Origin: Candidatus Kryptoniota bacterium
GTDB taxonomy: Bacteria > Bacteroidota > Ignavibacteria > Kryptoniales > JAKASW01
Direction: 5' to 3'
Assembly (NCBI GenBank): GCA_024641705.1
Contig: JAHECO010000001.1
Location: forward strand, 1 to 64,000
Length of the DNA stretch: 64,000 nt
Part shown: positions 16,830 through 24,732 of the stretch, piece after piece
Layout: every line of letters begins with the position of its first letter
How positions within the stretch are numbered: the stretch's first letter is position 1
Position numbers and translations under genes: made by a program
Notes under the pieces: model-generated
Told to the model about the DNA's origin: nothing
The model's input: only the letters and a program-made list of their open reading frames with translations
Databases searched by the model: none

Positions 16830-17121
16830 TGGTTACCGTCCGGTTTCATCCGGAAGCTGAACAGGAATTCCGGGAAGCGTTTGTGTGGTATGAACACCAG
16901 AGGATTGGCTTGGGATCCGACTTCATCCCTTTCTATCGACGAATCGATTGGACGCATTTGCCGTTCTCCCGAAACCTATCCGGTGGTCTATAAGACTGTT
17001 CGTCGGGCTGTCGTGCGCCGTTTCCCATTTGAGATACTTATATGAAGCCGTCGGAGACGAGGTTCGTGTGATTGCAGTATTTCATTCTCGGCGTGATCCG
17101 GAAAAGTGGCGGCGGAGATAA
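16829..17121 (+). pseudogene. ParE/RelE-type toxin, disrupted by two frameshifts
   Basis: Reading from the ATG at 16829 gives VRFHPEAEQEFREAFVWYE, a RelE/ParE toxin N-terminus, but the frame ends at 16993. Moving one frame at a TTT run near 16931 restores DESIGRICRSPETYPVVYK and VRRAVVRRFPFEIL. A second one-base shift near 17040 (an extra A in CTTATATGAA) restores YEAVGDEVRVIAVFHSRRDP and the natural end at 17121. Removing one base at each site would give an intact protein of about 96 aa. Either this toxin is inactivated or the assembly has two indel errors. Confidence 0.8.
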
Positions 17122-17203
17122 CGACTCTTAATCGTAGGAAGCCACGGGTATGCGACCGGTCGACGTTGCCGCATGAGGAACAAGAAACTAACGAGATGAA
17201 GAA

Positions 17204-17392
17204 TTGCCTTACTTCGATGACGATGGAAACGAACTGAATCCTGATCTCATTCCCAAACCTTCCTTGTGTGCACTCTGCAGACGTGATGAGTTGGACGATG
17301 AGATGGAGCAAGTTCTATGCAACCTCACAAGGCTCGACGAAAGGGGGCCCAGCGAATTCATTTGCGGCGCCTTTGAACCGAAGGAGACTTAG
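17204..17392 (+). CDS. Small CxxC protein of unknown function
   Basis: This short acidic protein (62 aa) starts PYFDDDGNELNPDLIPKPS and contains CALC, a later Cys in VLCNLTRLDE and a final Cys in FICGAFEP. The four Cys could bind one metal ion. The start is a TTG at 17204; an ATG at 17196 is in another frame. I recognise no named family. The codon pattern and ordered Cys spacing argue that it is real, and no operon partner is evident. Confidence 0.55.
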   Translation: MPYFDDDGNELNPDLIPKPSLCALCRRDELDDEMEQVLCNLTRLDERGPSEFICGAFEPKET

Positions 17393-17543
17393 GCCTTTCG
17401 CCCCGGCAGCCGCATATGTTATCCCCTGAGATCGGGCGGGGTTCGTGTGCTGAAGGTTGTGTGGACGGATCGGTATTGCAGGAGTCCGCATGGAGCTTGG
17501 GGCCGCCGCGTGCTCGGCGACAGAAAGCTAGAAACCTGACGGG

Positions 17544-18533
17544 CTACTTTATGAACAGCTCGATAATCTTGTAGGCGCCGGCCCCGATAAGGGCCGCCAT
17601 CGGGATCGTGAGCACCCAGGCTATGATGATATTCCCAGCGACTCCCCAGCGCACTGCCGAGACCCGTTTCGTCGCGCCTACCCCCATTATACCGCCGTTT
17701 ATCGTGTGAGTGGTGCTGACGGGTATGCCCGCAAAAGTTGCGATGAGGAGAGTGATCCCGCCGGCTGTCTCTGCGCAGAATCCATCCACAGGCCGCAGCC
17801 GCGTGATCTTCTGACCCATGGTTTTCACAATTCGCCATCCGCCGAAGAGCGTACCCAACGCAATGGCGAAGTTACACATCACTATCACCCAGAATGGAAC
17901 TTCAAACGACTTCAGAAAGCCGGCCGTTACCAGGAGTCCGGTTATCACTCCCATTGTTTTTTGGGCATCGTTGGTTCCGTGGCCGAGACTCAGGAAAGCC
18001 GCCGAAAGCAGCTGTAGTCTTCGGAAGGCCTGGTTGACTCTTGTCGACGATCTCTTGTGAAAGAGCCACATGACGGCTGTCATGAGTCCGAAGGCAACGA
18101 CGAGTCCCATGACCGGCGCGACAACGATGAAAATGACGGTTCCTGTCCAACCGCCGTAAAGGATCGCTGAAAAGCCGGCCTTCGCTATGGCCGCCCCGGC
18201 ATATCCGCCCATCAATGCATGGGACGAACTCGTCGGCAGACCGTAGTACCATGTTATCAGGTCCCAGGCAATTGCGCCGACCAGACCGCCCAGAATTACA
18301 TACTCGTTCACCGCGCTCAGCTCGACAAGGCCTTTCCCGAGAGTATCTGCCACTTTGAGACCGAAGAAAAAAGCCGCGATGAAGTTGAAGAATGCCGCCC
18401 AGGCAACGGCCTTTCGGGGAGACAAAACGCGAGTGGATACGACGGTCGCGATGGAATTGGCTGAATCGTGGAATCCGTTCAGGAAATCGAAGATAAGCGC
18501 GACGATTATGATGAAAACGACGAGGGTCAGCAT
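17544..18533 (-). CDS. pit: Pit-family inorganic phosphate transporter
   Basis: This 329-aa permease of the PiT/PHO4 family takes up phosphate with H+ or Na+. The duplicated family signature is visible: FDFLNGFHDSANSIATVVSTR near the N-terminus and AAFLSLGHGTNDAQKTMGVI in the second half. About ten hydrophobic segments are present, and GIPVSTTHTINGGIMGVGA near residue 275 is also typical. It is encoded 15 nt after a DUF47 PhoU-like gene on the same strand, the usual arrangement for this transporter. There are no signs of disruption. Confidence 0.93.
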   Translation of the reverse strand: MLTLVVFIIIVALIFDFLNGFHDSANSIATVVSTRVLSPRKAVAWAAFFNFIAAFFFGLKVADTLGKGLVELSAVNEYVILGGLVGAIAWDLITWYYGLPTSSSHALMGGYAGAAIAKAGFSAILYGGWTGTVIFIVVAPVMGLVVAFGLMTAVMWLFHKRSSTRVNQAFRRLQLLSAAFLSLGHGTNDAQKTMGVITGLLVTAGFLKSFEVPFWVIVMCNFAIALGTLFGGWRIVKTMGQKITRLRPVDGFCAETAGGITLLIATFAGIPVSTTHTINGGIMGVGATKRVSAVRWGVAGNIIIAWVLTIPMAALIGAGAYKIIELFIK

Positions 18534-18548
18534 CCGGTACGGGCGGCG

Positions 18549-19193
18549 TCAGGCATGTTTTATCAGTATCGATTCGAGGACGTTGGCGACGTCTTCGCAA
18601 CGATCTGTCGCCGTTTCCAATCCTATGTATATCTCCTTGAGCTTTATAAGTTCAATTGCATTCTTCTCGTTTTCGAACAGGTCGGCGATCGCGAGGTTGA
18701 ACACCGTGTCGGCGTCGTTCTCGTATTCATTCACTTTTTTCAGTACATCCTGGAGCATCGCCGTGTTCCTGAAGTCCCGAAGATATGTGACCCCTTTGCC
18801 GATCATCTCCACCTGCTGCTGGATTATCTCCATCAATTTTCTCATGTACTGCGGAGCGACTTTCACATTATACAACACGAACCTCGACGAGCTTCCGTTT
18901 ATGTAGTCCATGATATCGTCGAGCGACGACGCGAGCTCGTGTATGTCCTCGCGGTCGAAAGGTGTGACGAAAGTTGCGTTGAGCTCGGCGAAGACATTAT
19001 GAGTTACCTCGTCGGCTTGGTGTTCCAGGTCCTCGATCTCGTCGACGAGCGCTTTGGTCTGGATGGGATCGGAGTCAGGTATCTTCTTGAGCGCGATGGA
19101 TGCCTTCTGGAGGAGCTTTGTCATTTCCTCAAACAACGAATAGAACTTCTCGTCATGAGGGAGGAGGATCTGAATCAGTCTGTCGATTTTCAC
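18549..19193 (-). CDS. DUF47 PhoU-like accessory protein of Pit
   Basis: This helical 214-aa protein of the DUF47/PhoU-like family typically precedes Pit transporters and is thought to control them. LLPHDEKFYSLFEEMTKLL at the start, the EDLEHQADEVTHNVFAEL segment (acidic, metal-binding in PhoU proteins) and FVTPFDREDIHELASSLDD are characteristic. I start at GTG 19193 because the family begins there; the frame is open 25 codons further upstream to an ATG at 19268. It forms an operon with the Pit gene. Confidence 0.88.
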   Translation of the reverse strand: MKIDRLIQILLPHDEKFYSLFEEMTKLLQKASIALKKIPDSDPIQTKALVDEIEDLEHQADEVTHNVFAELNATFVTPFDREDIHELASSLDDIMDYINGSSSRFVLYNVKVAPQYMRKLMEIIQQQVEMIGKGVTYLRDFRNTAMLQDVLKKVNEYENDADTVFNLAIADLFENEKNAIELIKLKEIYIGLETATDRCEDVANVLESILIKHA

Positions 19194-19520
19194 GTTCAGC
19201 CCAAAATAAAATGAAAAATTCGAAGCGATCAAATTTAACTGCCGTCTCGGATTTTTCAAAGGAATCACGCCGTTTGAGGGGTATTTAGACCTGATCTTGA
19301 TTTGGTCGCGCGCACACCGGAGGATTCCTGACTTGATTTTGACCTGCCGTTTCCGAAATTAAGGGTAGCAGTATCCGTTCAGGCCCTCGAATGGCTTGTT
19401 TGATAATAGCGGGATGCTGTCTTAAATTAACGATGAATACGATTGGTTCCCGGGATATTGAAACTCGTTTAGGCTCGGCAGTGTTGGAATTAGCACAGCA
19501 AACAAATTATCAGGTACGAA

Positions 19521-22040
19521 ATGGAAGGTAATTTTTCAAATCGCGTGCAGGATGTAATAAGGCTCAGCCGCGAAGAGGCGTTGAGGCTCGGTCACGATTT
19601 CATCGGTACCGAACACCTTCTTCTCGGTATCATCCGCGAGGGTGAAGGGATCGCCGTAAAAATCCTGAGGAATCTCGGCGTCGACCTCTACAAGCTGAAA
19701 AAAGCGGTCGAAGACACCGTTCGTACCTCGGGGGGCACGCTCACGATCGGGAATATACCGCTGACGAAACAGGCGGAAAAGGTTTTGAAGATTACGTATC
19801 TGGAGGCAAAGCTCTACAAGTCGGACGTCATCGGGACGGAACATCTCCTACTGTCGCTCCTTCGTGACGACGATAACGTTGCCTCGCAGATTCTGCACCA
19901 GTTTAACGTCACATATGACAATGTCCGTCAGGAACTCGACAATATCATAAACGGGAGGCCGTCGCAGCCTTCCGCGCAGACCGCTCAGCACGCTGCCGCG
20001 GCGGGCAGCGCGGAGCAGCGCAAAGGCGAGAAGTCCAAGACCCCCGTCTTGGATAACTTCGGCAGGGATCTGACGAAACTTGCCCTTGAAGACAAGCTCG
20101 ATCCGATAATCGGGCGCGAGAAGGAAATTGAGAGGGTTGCCCAGGTCCTCGCCCGCAGAAAGAAGAACAACCCCGTGCTGATAGGCGAACCGGGAGTGGG
20201 CAAGACCGCCATTGCGGAAGGCCTCGCCCTCAGGATCGTTCAGAAGAAAGTATCGCGCGTCCTTCACAATAAACGAGTCGTCACGCTTGATCTCGCAGCC
20301 CTTGTAGCGGGAACGAAGTACCGGGGCCAGTTCGAGGAACGCATGAAGGCCGTACTCAACGAGCTGGAAAAGGCAAAAGACGTAATTCTTTTCATAGATG
20401 AACTCCACACGATCGTCGGAGCGGGCGGAGCCTCCGGTTCCCTGGACGCCTCCAACATGTTCAAGCCCGCACTCGCGCGAGGTGAAATCCAGTGCATCGG
20501 CGCCACCACGCTCGACGACTATCGACAGTACATAGAGAAAGACGGCGCTCTCGACAGGAGATTCCAGAAGATAATGGTGGAACCGACATCGGTCGACGAG
20601 ACGATCCAGATTCTGAACAACATCAAGCAGAAATACGAAGAACACCACAACGTCAAGTTCACCGAGGCGGCAATAGACTCGGCGGTGAAACTGAGCGACC
20701 GCTATATGACCGACCGGTTCCTTCCGGACAAGGCGATAGACGTCATGGACGAGGCGGGATCCCGCATTCACCTCGCGAATATCATCGCGCCGAAGGAAAT
20801 AGTCGAACTCGAAGAAGAAATTGAGAAGATAAAGCAGCAGAAGAACAAGGTCGTGAAGACGCAGGACTTCGAAGAGGCCGCTCGTTTGAGAGATCTCGAG
20901 AAGAAGCTCCTTTCCGATCTTGAAATCGCGAAGCGCGAATGGGAATTGAAAGCCGAGACCACGATCCATGAAGTAACCGAAGACCACGTCGCGGACGTGG
21001 TTGCCATGATGACCGGCATACCGGTCAACAAGATCGCCGAGAGCGAATCGGTCAAGCTCCTCAAGATGTCCGAGGAGCTCACGAAGGTCATCGTGGGTCA
21101 GGACGAAGCGATCACCAAATTAAGTAAGGCTATCCGCCGCGCGCGTGCCGGACTCAAGGACCCCAAGAGGCCGATTGGATCGTTCATTTTTGCAGGTCCC
21201 ACGGGCGTCGGGAAGACGGAGCTGGCGAAGGCACTCGCCCGGTACCTGTTCGACTCCGAGGACGCCCTGGTCAGAATAGACATGTCCGAGTACATGGAGA
21301 AATTCAACGTGAGCAGGCTTGTCGGAGCTCCTCCGGGATATGTCGGATACGAAGAGGGCGGTCAGCTCACCGAGAAGGTGCGCCGCAAGCCGTACAGCGT
21401 CGTTTTGCTAGACGAGATCGAGAAGGCACATCCCGACGTGTTCAACATTCTGCTGCAGGTTCTGGACGACGGCATACTCACCGACAGCCTCGGAAGGCGC
21501 GTCGATTTCAAGAACGTTATACTGATAATGACCACGAACATAGGCACCCGCGAGATAAAGCCGGCGGGGTCGTTCGGATTCGGCCAGGCCACTTCCGAAG
21601 ACAAGTACAGCTCGATGAAGAACGTTATCGAGGAGGCGATGAAGCGCCTGTTCAACCCCGAGTTCATGAACAGGATCGACGATGTCATCATTTTCCACTC
21701 GCTCGAGACGGACGACATAAAGAAGATTATCGACATCCATACCGAGAGCCTGAGGAAACGGCTGTCGACGCTCGGAGTGAAGCTCGAGCTCACAAAGCCT
21801 GCCAAGGATTTTCTTGCCGAGAAGGGATTCGATCCCGCATTCGGCGCGCGCCCGCTGAGACGCGCCGTCCAGAGGTACCTCGAGGATCCCCTGGCCGAGG
21901 AAATGCTGAAAGGAACTTTCACCGAAGGAATGCTCGTCAAGGTGAAGGTCGACAAGCGATCGGGTGAGCTGAAGTTCGCCGAGCAGAAGGCAAAGGCGGG
22001 AGCCAAGGACCCGAACCTTTCAGACGTCAGCACGAATTGA
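19521..22040 (+). CDS. clpC: ATP-dependent Clp protease ATPase subunit ClpC
   Basis: This 839-aa Hsp100 unfoldase feeds proteins to ClpP. Two Clp_N repeats cover residues 1-145 ([20 protein letters not shown]), the first AAA+ module has Walker [10 protein letters not shown] near residue 221, a UVR motif lies near 450 ([17 protein letters not shown]), and the second AAA+ module has GPTGVGKTE near 558. The UVR motif between the two modules separates ClpC from ClpB and ClpA. The upstream region has half of a CIRCE-like sequence (TTAGCAC) but no second arm, so HrcA control is not supported. A terminator follows. Confidence 0.95.
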   Translation: MEGNFSNRVQDVIRLSREEALRLGHDFIGTEHLLLGIIREGEGIAVKILRNLGVDLYKLKKAVEDTVRTSGGTLTIGNIPLTKQAEKVLKITYLEAKLYKSDVIGTEHLLLSLLRDDDNVASQILHQFNVTYDNVRQELDNIINGRPSQPSAQTAQHAAAAGSAEQRKGEKSKTPVLDNFGRDLTKLALEDKLDPIIGREKEIERVAQVLARRKKNNPVLIGEPGVGKTAIAEGLALRIVQKKVSRVLHNKRVVTLDLAALVAGTKYRGQFEERMKAVLNELEKAKDVILFIDELHTIVGAGGASGSLDASNMFKPALARGEIQCIGATTLDDYRQYIEKDGALDRRFQKIMVEPTSVDETIQILNNIKQKYEEHHNVKFTEAAIDSAVKLSDRYMTDRFLPDKAIDVMDEAGSRIHLANIIAPKEIVELEEEIEKIKQQKNKVVKTQDFEEAARLRDLEKKLLSDLEIAKREWELKAETTIHEVTEDHVADVVAMMTGIPVNKIAESESVKLLKMSEELTKVIVGQDEAITKLSKAIRRARAGLKDPKRPIGSFIFAGPTGVGKTELAKALARYLFDSEDALVRIDMSEYMEKFNVSRLVGAPPGYVGYEEGGQLTEKVRRKPYSVVLLDEIEKAHPDVFNILLQVLDDGILTDSLGRRVDFKNVILIMTTNIGTREIKPAGSFGFGQATSEDKYSSMKNVIEEAMKRLFNPEFMNRIDDVIIFHSLETDDIKKIIDIHTESLRKRLSTLGVKLELTKPAKDFLAEKGFDPAFGARPLRRAVQRYLEDPLAEEMLKGTFTEGMLVKVKVDKRSGELKFAEQKAKAGAKDPNLSDVSTN

Positions 22041-22062
22041 AGAGTCAATGCCTCGATTTAAG

Positions 22063-22097
22063 CGCCGGACGGATCTAACGACGTCCGGCGTTTTTTT
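22063..22097 (+). terminator. Rho-independent terminator of clpC
   Basis: CGCCGGAC (22063-22070) pairs with GTCCGGCG (22083-22090), and a run of seven T follows. It lies about 20 nt after the clpC stop codon. Confidence 0.9.
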
Positions 22098-22161
22098 GTG
22101 CCTGCCGCTGCACCACGACTAAGATTGGATTTTCCTGCAAGCTTTGTTAAAATTAGTACGA

Positions 22162-23277
22162 ATGAAATTTCGTGAATCGCTCCGTTCCACCTCCAACAAT
22201 TTATCTCTGCGTTGGTCCGTGATCCTCCTGGCCGCAGTTATCGCGGTGCCGCAGCTGACACTTCTCAGCTCACCTGTTCACGAGGCGCGTGTGGATGGTG
22301 AGGCTGTGTTGAGCGCCATGTTCGTGAATCCCGATGCATCTTATCCGCAGTGTCACGCCTCCACGATTGTGGAGACGGCTCCCGGGCAACTTGCGGCAGC
22401 CTGGTTCGGCGGTACGCGTGAGGGGAACAAGGACGTCGGGATATGGTTCACGGAAATGAAGGACGGCCGCTGGCTTCCCGCGACTGAAGTTGCCGACGGA
22501 CTGCAACCCGACGGGACACGTTACCCGACATGGAACCCTGTGCTCTTCAGTCCGCACAAGGGACTCCTCGTTCTCTTTTATAAAGTCGGCCCCAGCCCGA
22601 GTACCTGGTGGGGCATGATGATGAAGTCCTCGGACGGAGGGCAGAGCTGGGACAAACCGCAGCGGTTGCCGGACGGAGTTCTCGGCCCAATAAAGGACAA
22701 GCCGGTGCTTCTCTCCGACGGGAGCTGGCTGTGCGGCTCCAGTGAGGAGGGAGGCGGCTGGCGCGTGCACTTCGAGTTGACGAGCGACGAGGGGCGCAAC
22801 TGGAAAATTGTCGGGCCTGTCGACGGGGGAGGAAAGTATCACGCTATTCAGCCTACGATCCTGCTCCACAAAGACGGGCGGCTTCAGGCTCTCTGCCGCA
22901 CGCAGGAGGGTGTCATTGCCACAACGTGGTCTGACGACGGAGGGAAGTCATGGACTCCGCTGGCGTCCACAGGACTGCCCAACCCGAACTCGGGGATCGA
23001 CGCGGTTACACTGAGAGATGGCAGGCAGCTCCTTGTTTACAACGATTCGGGAATAGTACCCGGCAAGCCGATGGAAAGTCTTCGATGCCCGCTTAACGTC
23101 GCTATATCGAACGACGGATTGAAATGGAAGAACGTTCTTACGCTCGAAGACAAGCCGCTTCCAGCAGGATACGCCTACCCGGCCGTAATACAATCTTCGG
23201 ACGGGCTCGTGCGGATCACGTACACCTGGAACCGGCAGCACATAAAATACGTCGCGATCGATCCGTCAAAACTATGA
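22162..23277 (+). CDS. Secreted sialidase/BNR-repeat family protein
   Basis: This 371-aa protein has a hydrophobic N-terminal segment (WSVILLAAVIAVPQLTLLSS), pointing to export or membrane anchoring, and a sialidase-type six-bladed propeller. Three Asp-box motifs are readable: SSDGGQSWDKP near residue 155, TSDEGRNWKIV near 205 and SDDGGKSWTPL near 256. HASTIVETAPGQLAAAWFGG and YTWNRQHIKYV are typical of the BNR_2 exo-sialidase-like family. The ATG at 22162 is preferred over a TTG at 22144; neither has a clear ribosome binding site. Activity on sialic acid is not certain, since many homologues act on other glycans. Confidence 0.82.
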   Translation: MKFRESLRSTSNNLSLRWSVILLAAVIAVPQLTLLSSPVHEARVDGEAVLSAMFVNPDASYPQCHASTIVETAPGQLAAAWFGGTREGNKDVGIWFTEMKDGRWLPATEVADGLQPDGTRYPTWNPVLFSPHKGLLVLFYKVGPSPSTWWGMMMKSSDGGQSWDKPQRLPDGVLGPIKDKPVLLSDGSWLCGSSEEGGGWRVHFELTSDEGRNWKIVGPVDGGGKYHAIQPTILLHKDGRLQALCRTQEGVIATTWSDDGGKSWTPLASTGLPNPNSGIDAVTLRDGRQLLVYNDSGIVPGKPMESLRCPLNVAISNDGLKWKNVLTLEDKPLPAGYAYPAVIQSSDGLVRITYTWNRQHIKYVAIDPSKL

Positions 23278-23497
23278 ATCAGGATCTTGTTAACGGAGCC
23301 GGACCGGCAGAGGAGCCGAATCGACCGGGAGAAACGCCGGATTTGAAGTCGTCGGGAGAGTTCATGGATGTCTCGGACAACGAGTACTGGAACTACTGTG
23401 ACCCCGCGAAACGCGGGGCGGGACGCGGCTCGAGACGTTCCGTTGCAGGTACGTTTGTCCAAAATGCGGTTTCTTTCACTCGTGCAGCGAGCCGTAG
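23274..23497 (+). pseudogene. Probable small zinc-ribbon gene with a frameshift
   Basis: An ATG overlapping the sialidase stop (ATGA) opens an acidic frame ending SDNEYWNYCDPAKRGAG. That frame then loses similarity to anything structured, but one frame over, just past 23430, the DNA reads ETFRCRYVCPKCGFFHSCSEP and stops at 23497. That segment is a clear Cys cluster (C-x3-C-x2-C-x6-C) resembling a zinc ribbon. Joining the two gives a plausible protein of about 74 aa. I infer one frameshift, or an unusual recoding event, within the GC-rich run 23401-23435. Without the shift the first frame runs to 23525. Confidence 0.45.
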
Positions 23498-23538
23498 CCG
23501 CTTGCGTAAAACAGATAATCGATAAAAAAGGAGAACAA

Positions 23539-23655
23539 ATGAACAAGAAGAAGAAGGTTGTCATGAAGAAGCATCACCGGAGAGTAACCAAGATAAAGGC
23601 CAAGACAAAAGCGCGCCGCGCCGCAGCCAGCAAGGCCAAGGCGACAGCAGCCTGA
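23539..23655 (+). CDS. Very small basic protein (38 aa)
   Basis: AAAAAAGGAG lies directly before an ATG that opens a 38-aa frame rich in Lys, Arg and Ala (KKKKVVMKKHHRRVTKIKAK and so on). The composition resembles small nucleic-acid-binding or ribosome-associated proteins. I recognise no named family. The strong ribosome binding site and compact frame make it likely to be expressed. It is encoded between the zinc-ribbon remnant and an inositol-phosphatase gene. Confidence 0.65.
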   Translation: MNKKKKVVMKKHHRRVTKIKAKTKARRAAASKAKATAA

Positions 23656-23698
23656 GAAGAACGCTGACGCCTGAACTCAACGATGACCGGTCTCCCGG

Positions 23699-24505
23699 TT
23701 GTCAAAAGATGATACATTGAAATCGTACGTCAAAGAATTGGAATACGCTCTGAGGATCGTCAAGGCCTCCGAGCGTATCACCCTAAAATATTTCCGCTCG
23801 AAATTCCGGGTCGAGTACAAATCGGACAGGAGTCCGGTCACAATCGCCGACAAAACCTGCGAGAAATTCCTGGTGGGTGAGCTGGCCAGGAAGTTTCCCC
23901 ACCACGGTTTCTACGGTGAGGAGTTCGGGGCCAGCTCGGCCGGGAGCGAGTTCAGATGGATCATAGATCCGATCGACGGGACGCGGAATTTCACGCGCGG
24001 TATTCCTTTTTGGGGCACACTCTGCGGACTCGAGCATCTCGAAGATCCCGCGAGCGGGAAGGGTGAGATGGTCGCCGGCATAATGTCCCTTCCGGCTTTG
24101 AAGAAGACTTACTACGCTTCGAAGAAACACGGCGCTTTCTGCAACGGGAAGCGGATAAAGGTCAGCAAAGTGAAGGAGTTGGAGAAATCGACGGTTGTGT
24201 TCGGGGGGCTGAGCTATTTCGTCGGGACGAAATACGAGAAAGCTTTCCTGGACATCGTGAAGTCGTCGTACCACGACCGCGGTTTCGGCGATTGCTTCGG
24301 GTATACTTTCGTCGCTGACGGCCGGACGGAAGCGATGCTCGACCCGATCGTGAGTCCGTGGGATGTAGCAGCGATAAAACCGATAATTGAAGAGGCGGGC
24401 GGAGTCTTCACTGACTTCGAGGGGAACCCCACTATTTACAACCGCACGGGGCTGGCGGGGAACCCGTATTTACACGAGATCATTCTCAAGAAACTGTCGG
24501 AATAG
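23699..24505 (+). CDS. Inositol monophosphatase-family phosphatase (histidinol-phosphatase-like)
   Basis: This 268-aa Mg2+-dependent, Li+-sensitive-type phosphatase has the metal-binding motifs GEEFG near residue 75, WIIDPIDGTRNFTRGIPFWG near residue 95, and the C-terminal PWDVAAIKPIIEEAGG. The family includes inositol-1-phosphatase, CysQ and the HisN-type histidinol-phosphate phosphatase; the RGIPFWGT segment resembles the HisN group, but substrate assignment is tentative. The start is TTG at 23699. No histidine biosynthesis genes are adjacent. Confidence 0.85.
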   Translation: MSKDDTLKSYVKELEYALRIVKASERITLKYFRSKFRVEYKSDRSPVTIADKTCEKFLVGELARKFPHHGFYGEEFGASSAGSEFRWIIDPIDGTRNFTRGIPFWGTLCGLEHLEDPASGKGEMVAGIMSLPALKKTYYASKKHGAFCNGKRIKVSKVKELEKSTVVFGGLSYFVGTKYEKAFLDIVKSSYHDRGFGDCFGYTFVADGRTEAMLDPIVSPWDVAAIKPIIEEAGGVFTDFEGNPTIYNRTGLAGNPYLHEIILKKLSE

Positions 24506-24540
24506 AATACCGTCCGGTTATTCGTCGGTTCCGGTATCAA

Positions 24541-24626
24541 CAATCTCCCAATTCCCCCAAATCCATTGATCCATAAATCCATCCCGTTATTCCATCCATC
24601 CAACATTCCATTCTTCCAGTATTCCC
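24541..24626. repeat. Octanucleotide repeat array (ATTCC/ATCC type)
   Basis: TCC triplets recur every 8 nt (24545, 24553, 24562, 24570, 24578, 24591, 24599, 24607, 24615, 24623) with the degenerate unit NNNATTCC. A second array of the reverse-complement unit lies at 29384-29480. It is non-coding because an 8-nt period breaks any frame. A GTCCGCC-AAG-GGCGGAC hairpin follows at 24641-24657. Confidence 0.8.
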
Positions 24627-24732
24627 CGACTGCGTCCGCCAAGGGCGGACTTCGCGTCTACACGCCGAAGCAGACCTTTGAGCATGTCCTGGCGCAAATA
24701 CTCATTTCAAAGCGCAGGCGTGCAGGCAGGCC

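Noticed and set aside
19478-19500. CIRCE-like half site upstream of clpC
   Set aside because: Only TTAGCAC is present; the GAGTGCTAA partner is missing, so HrcA control is unsupported.
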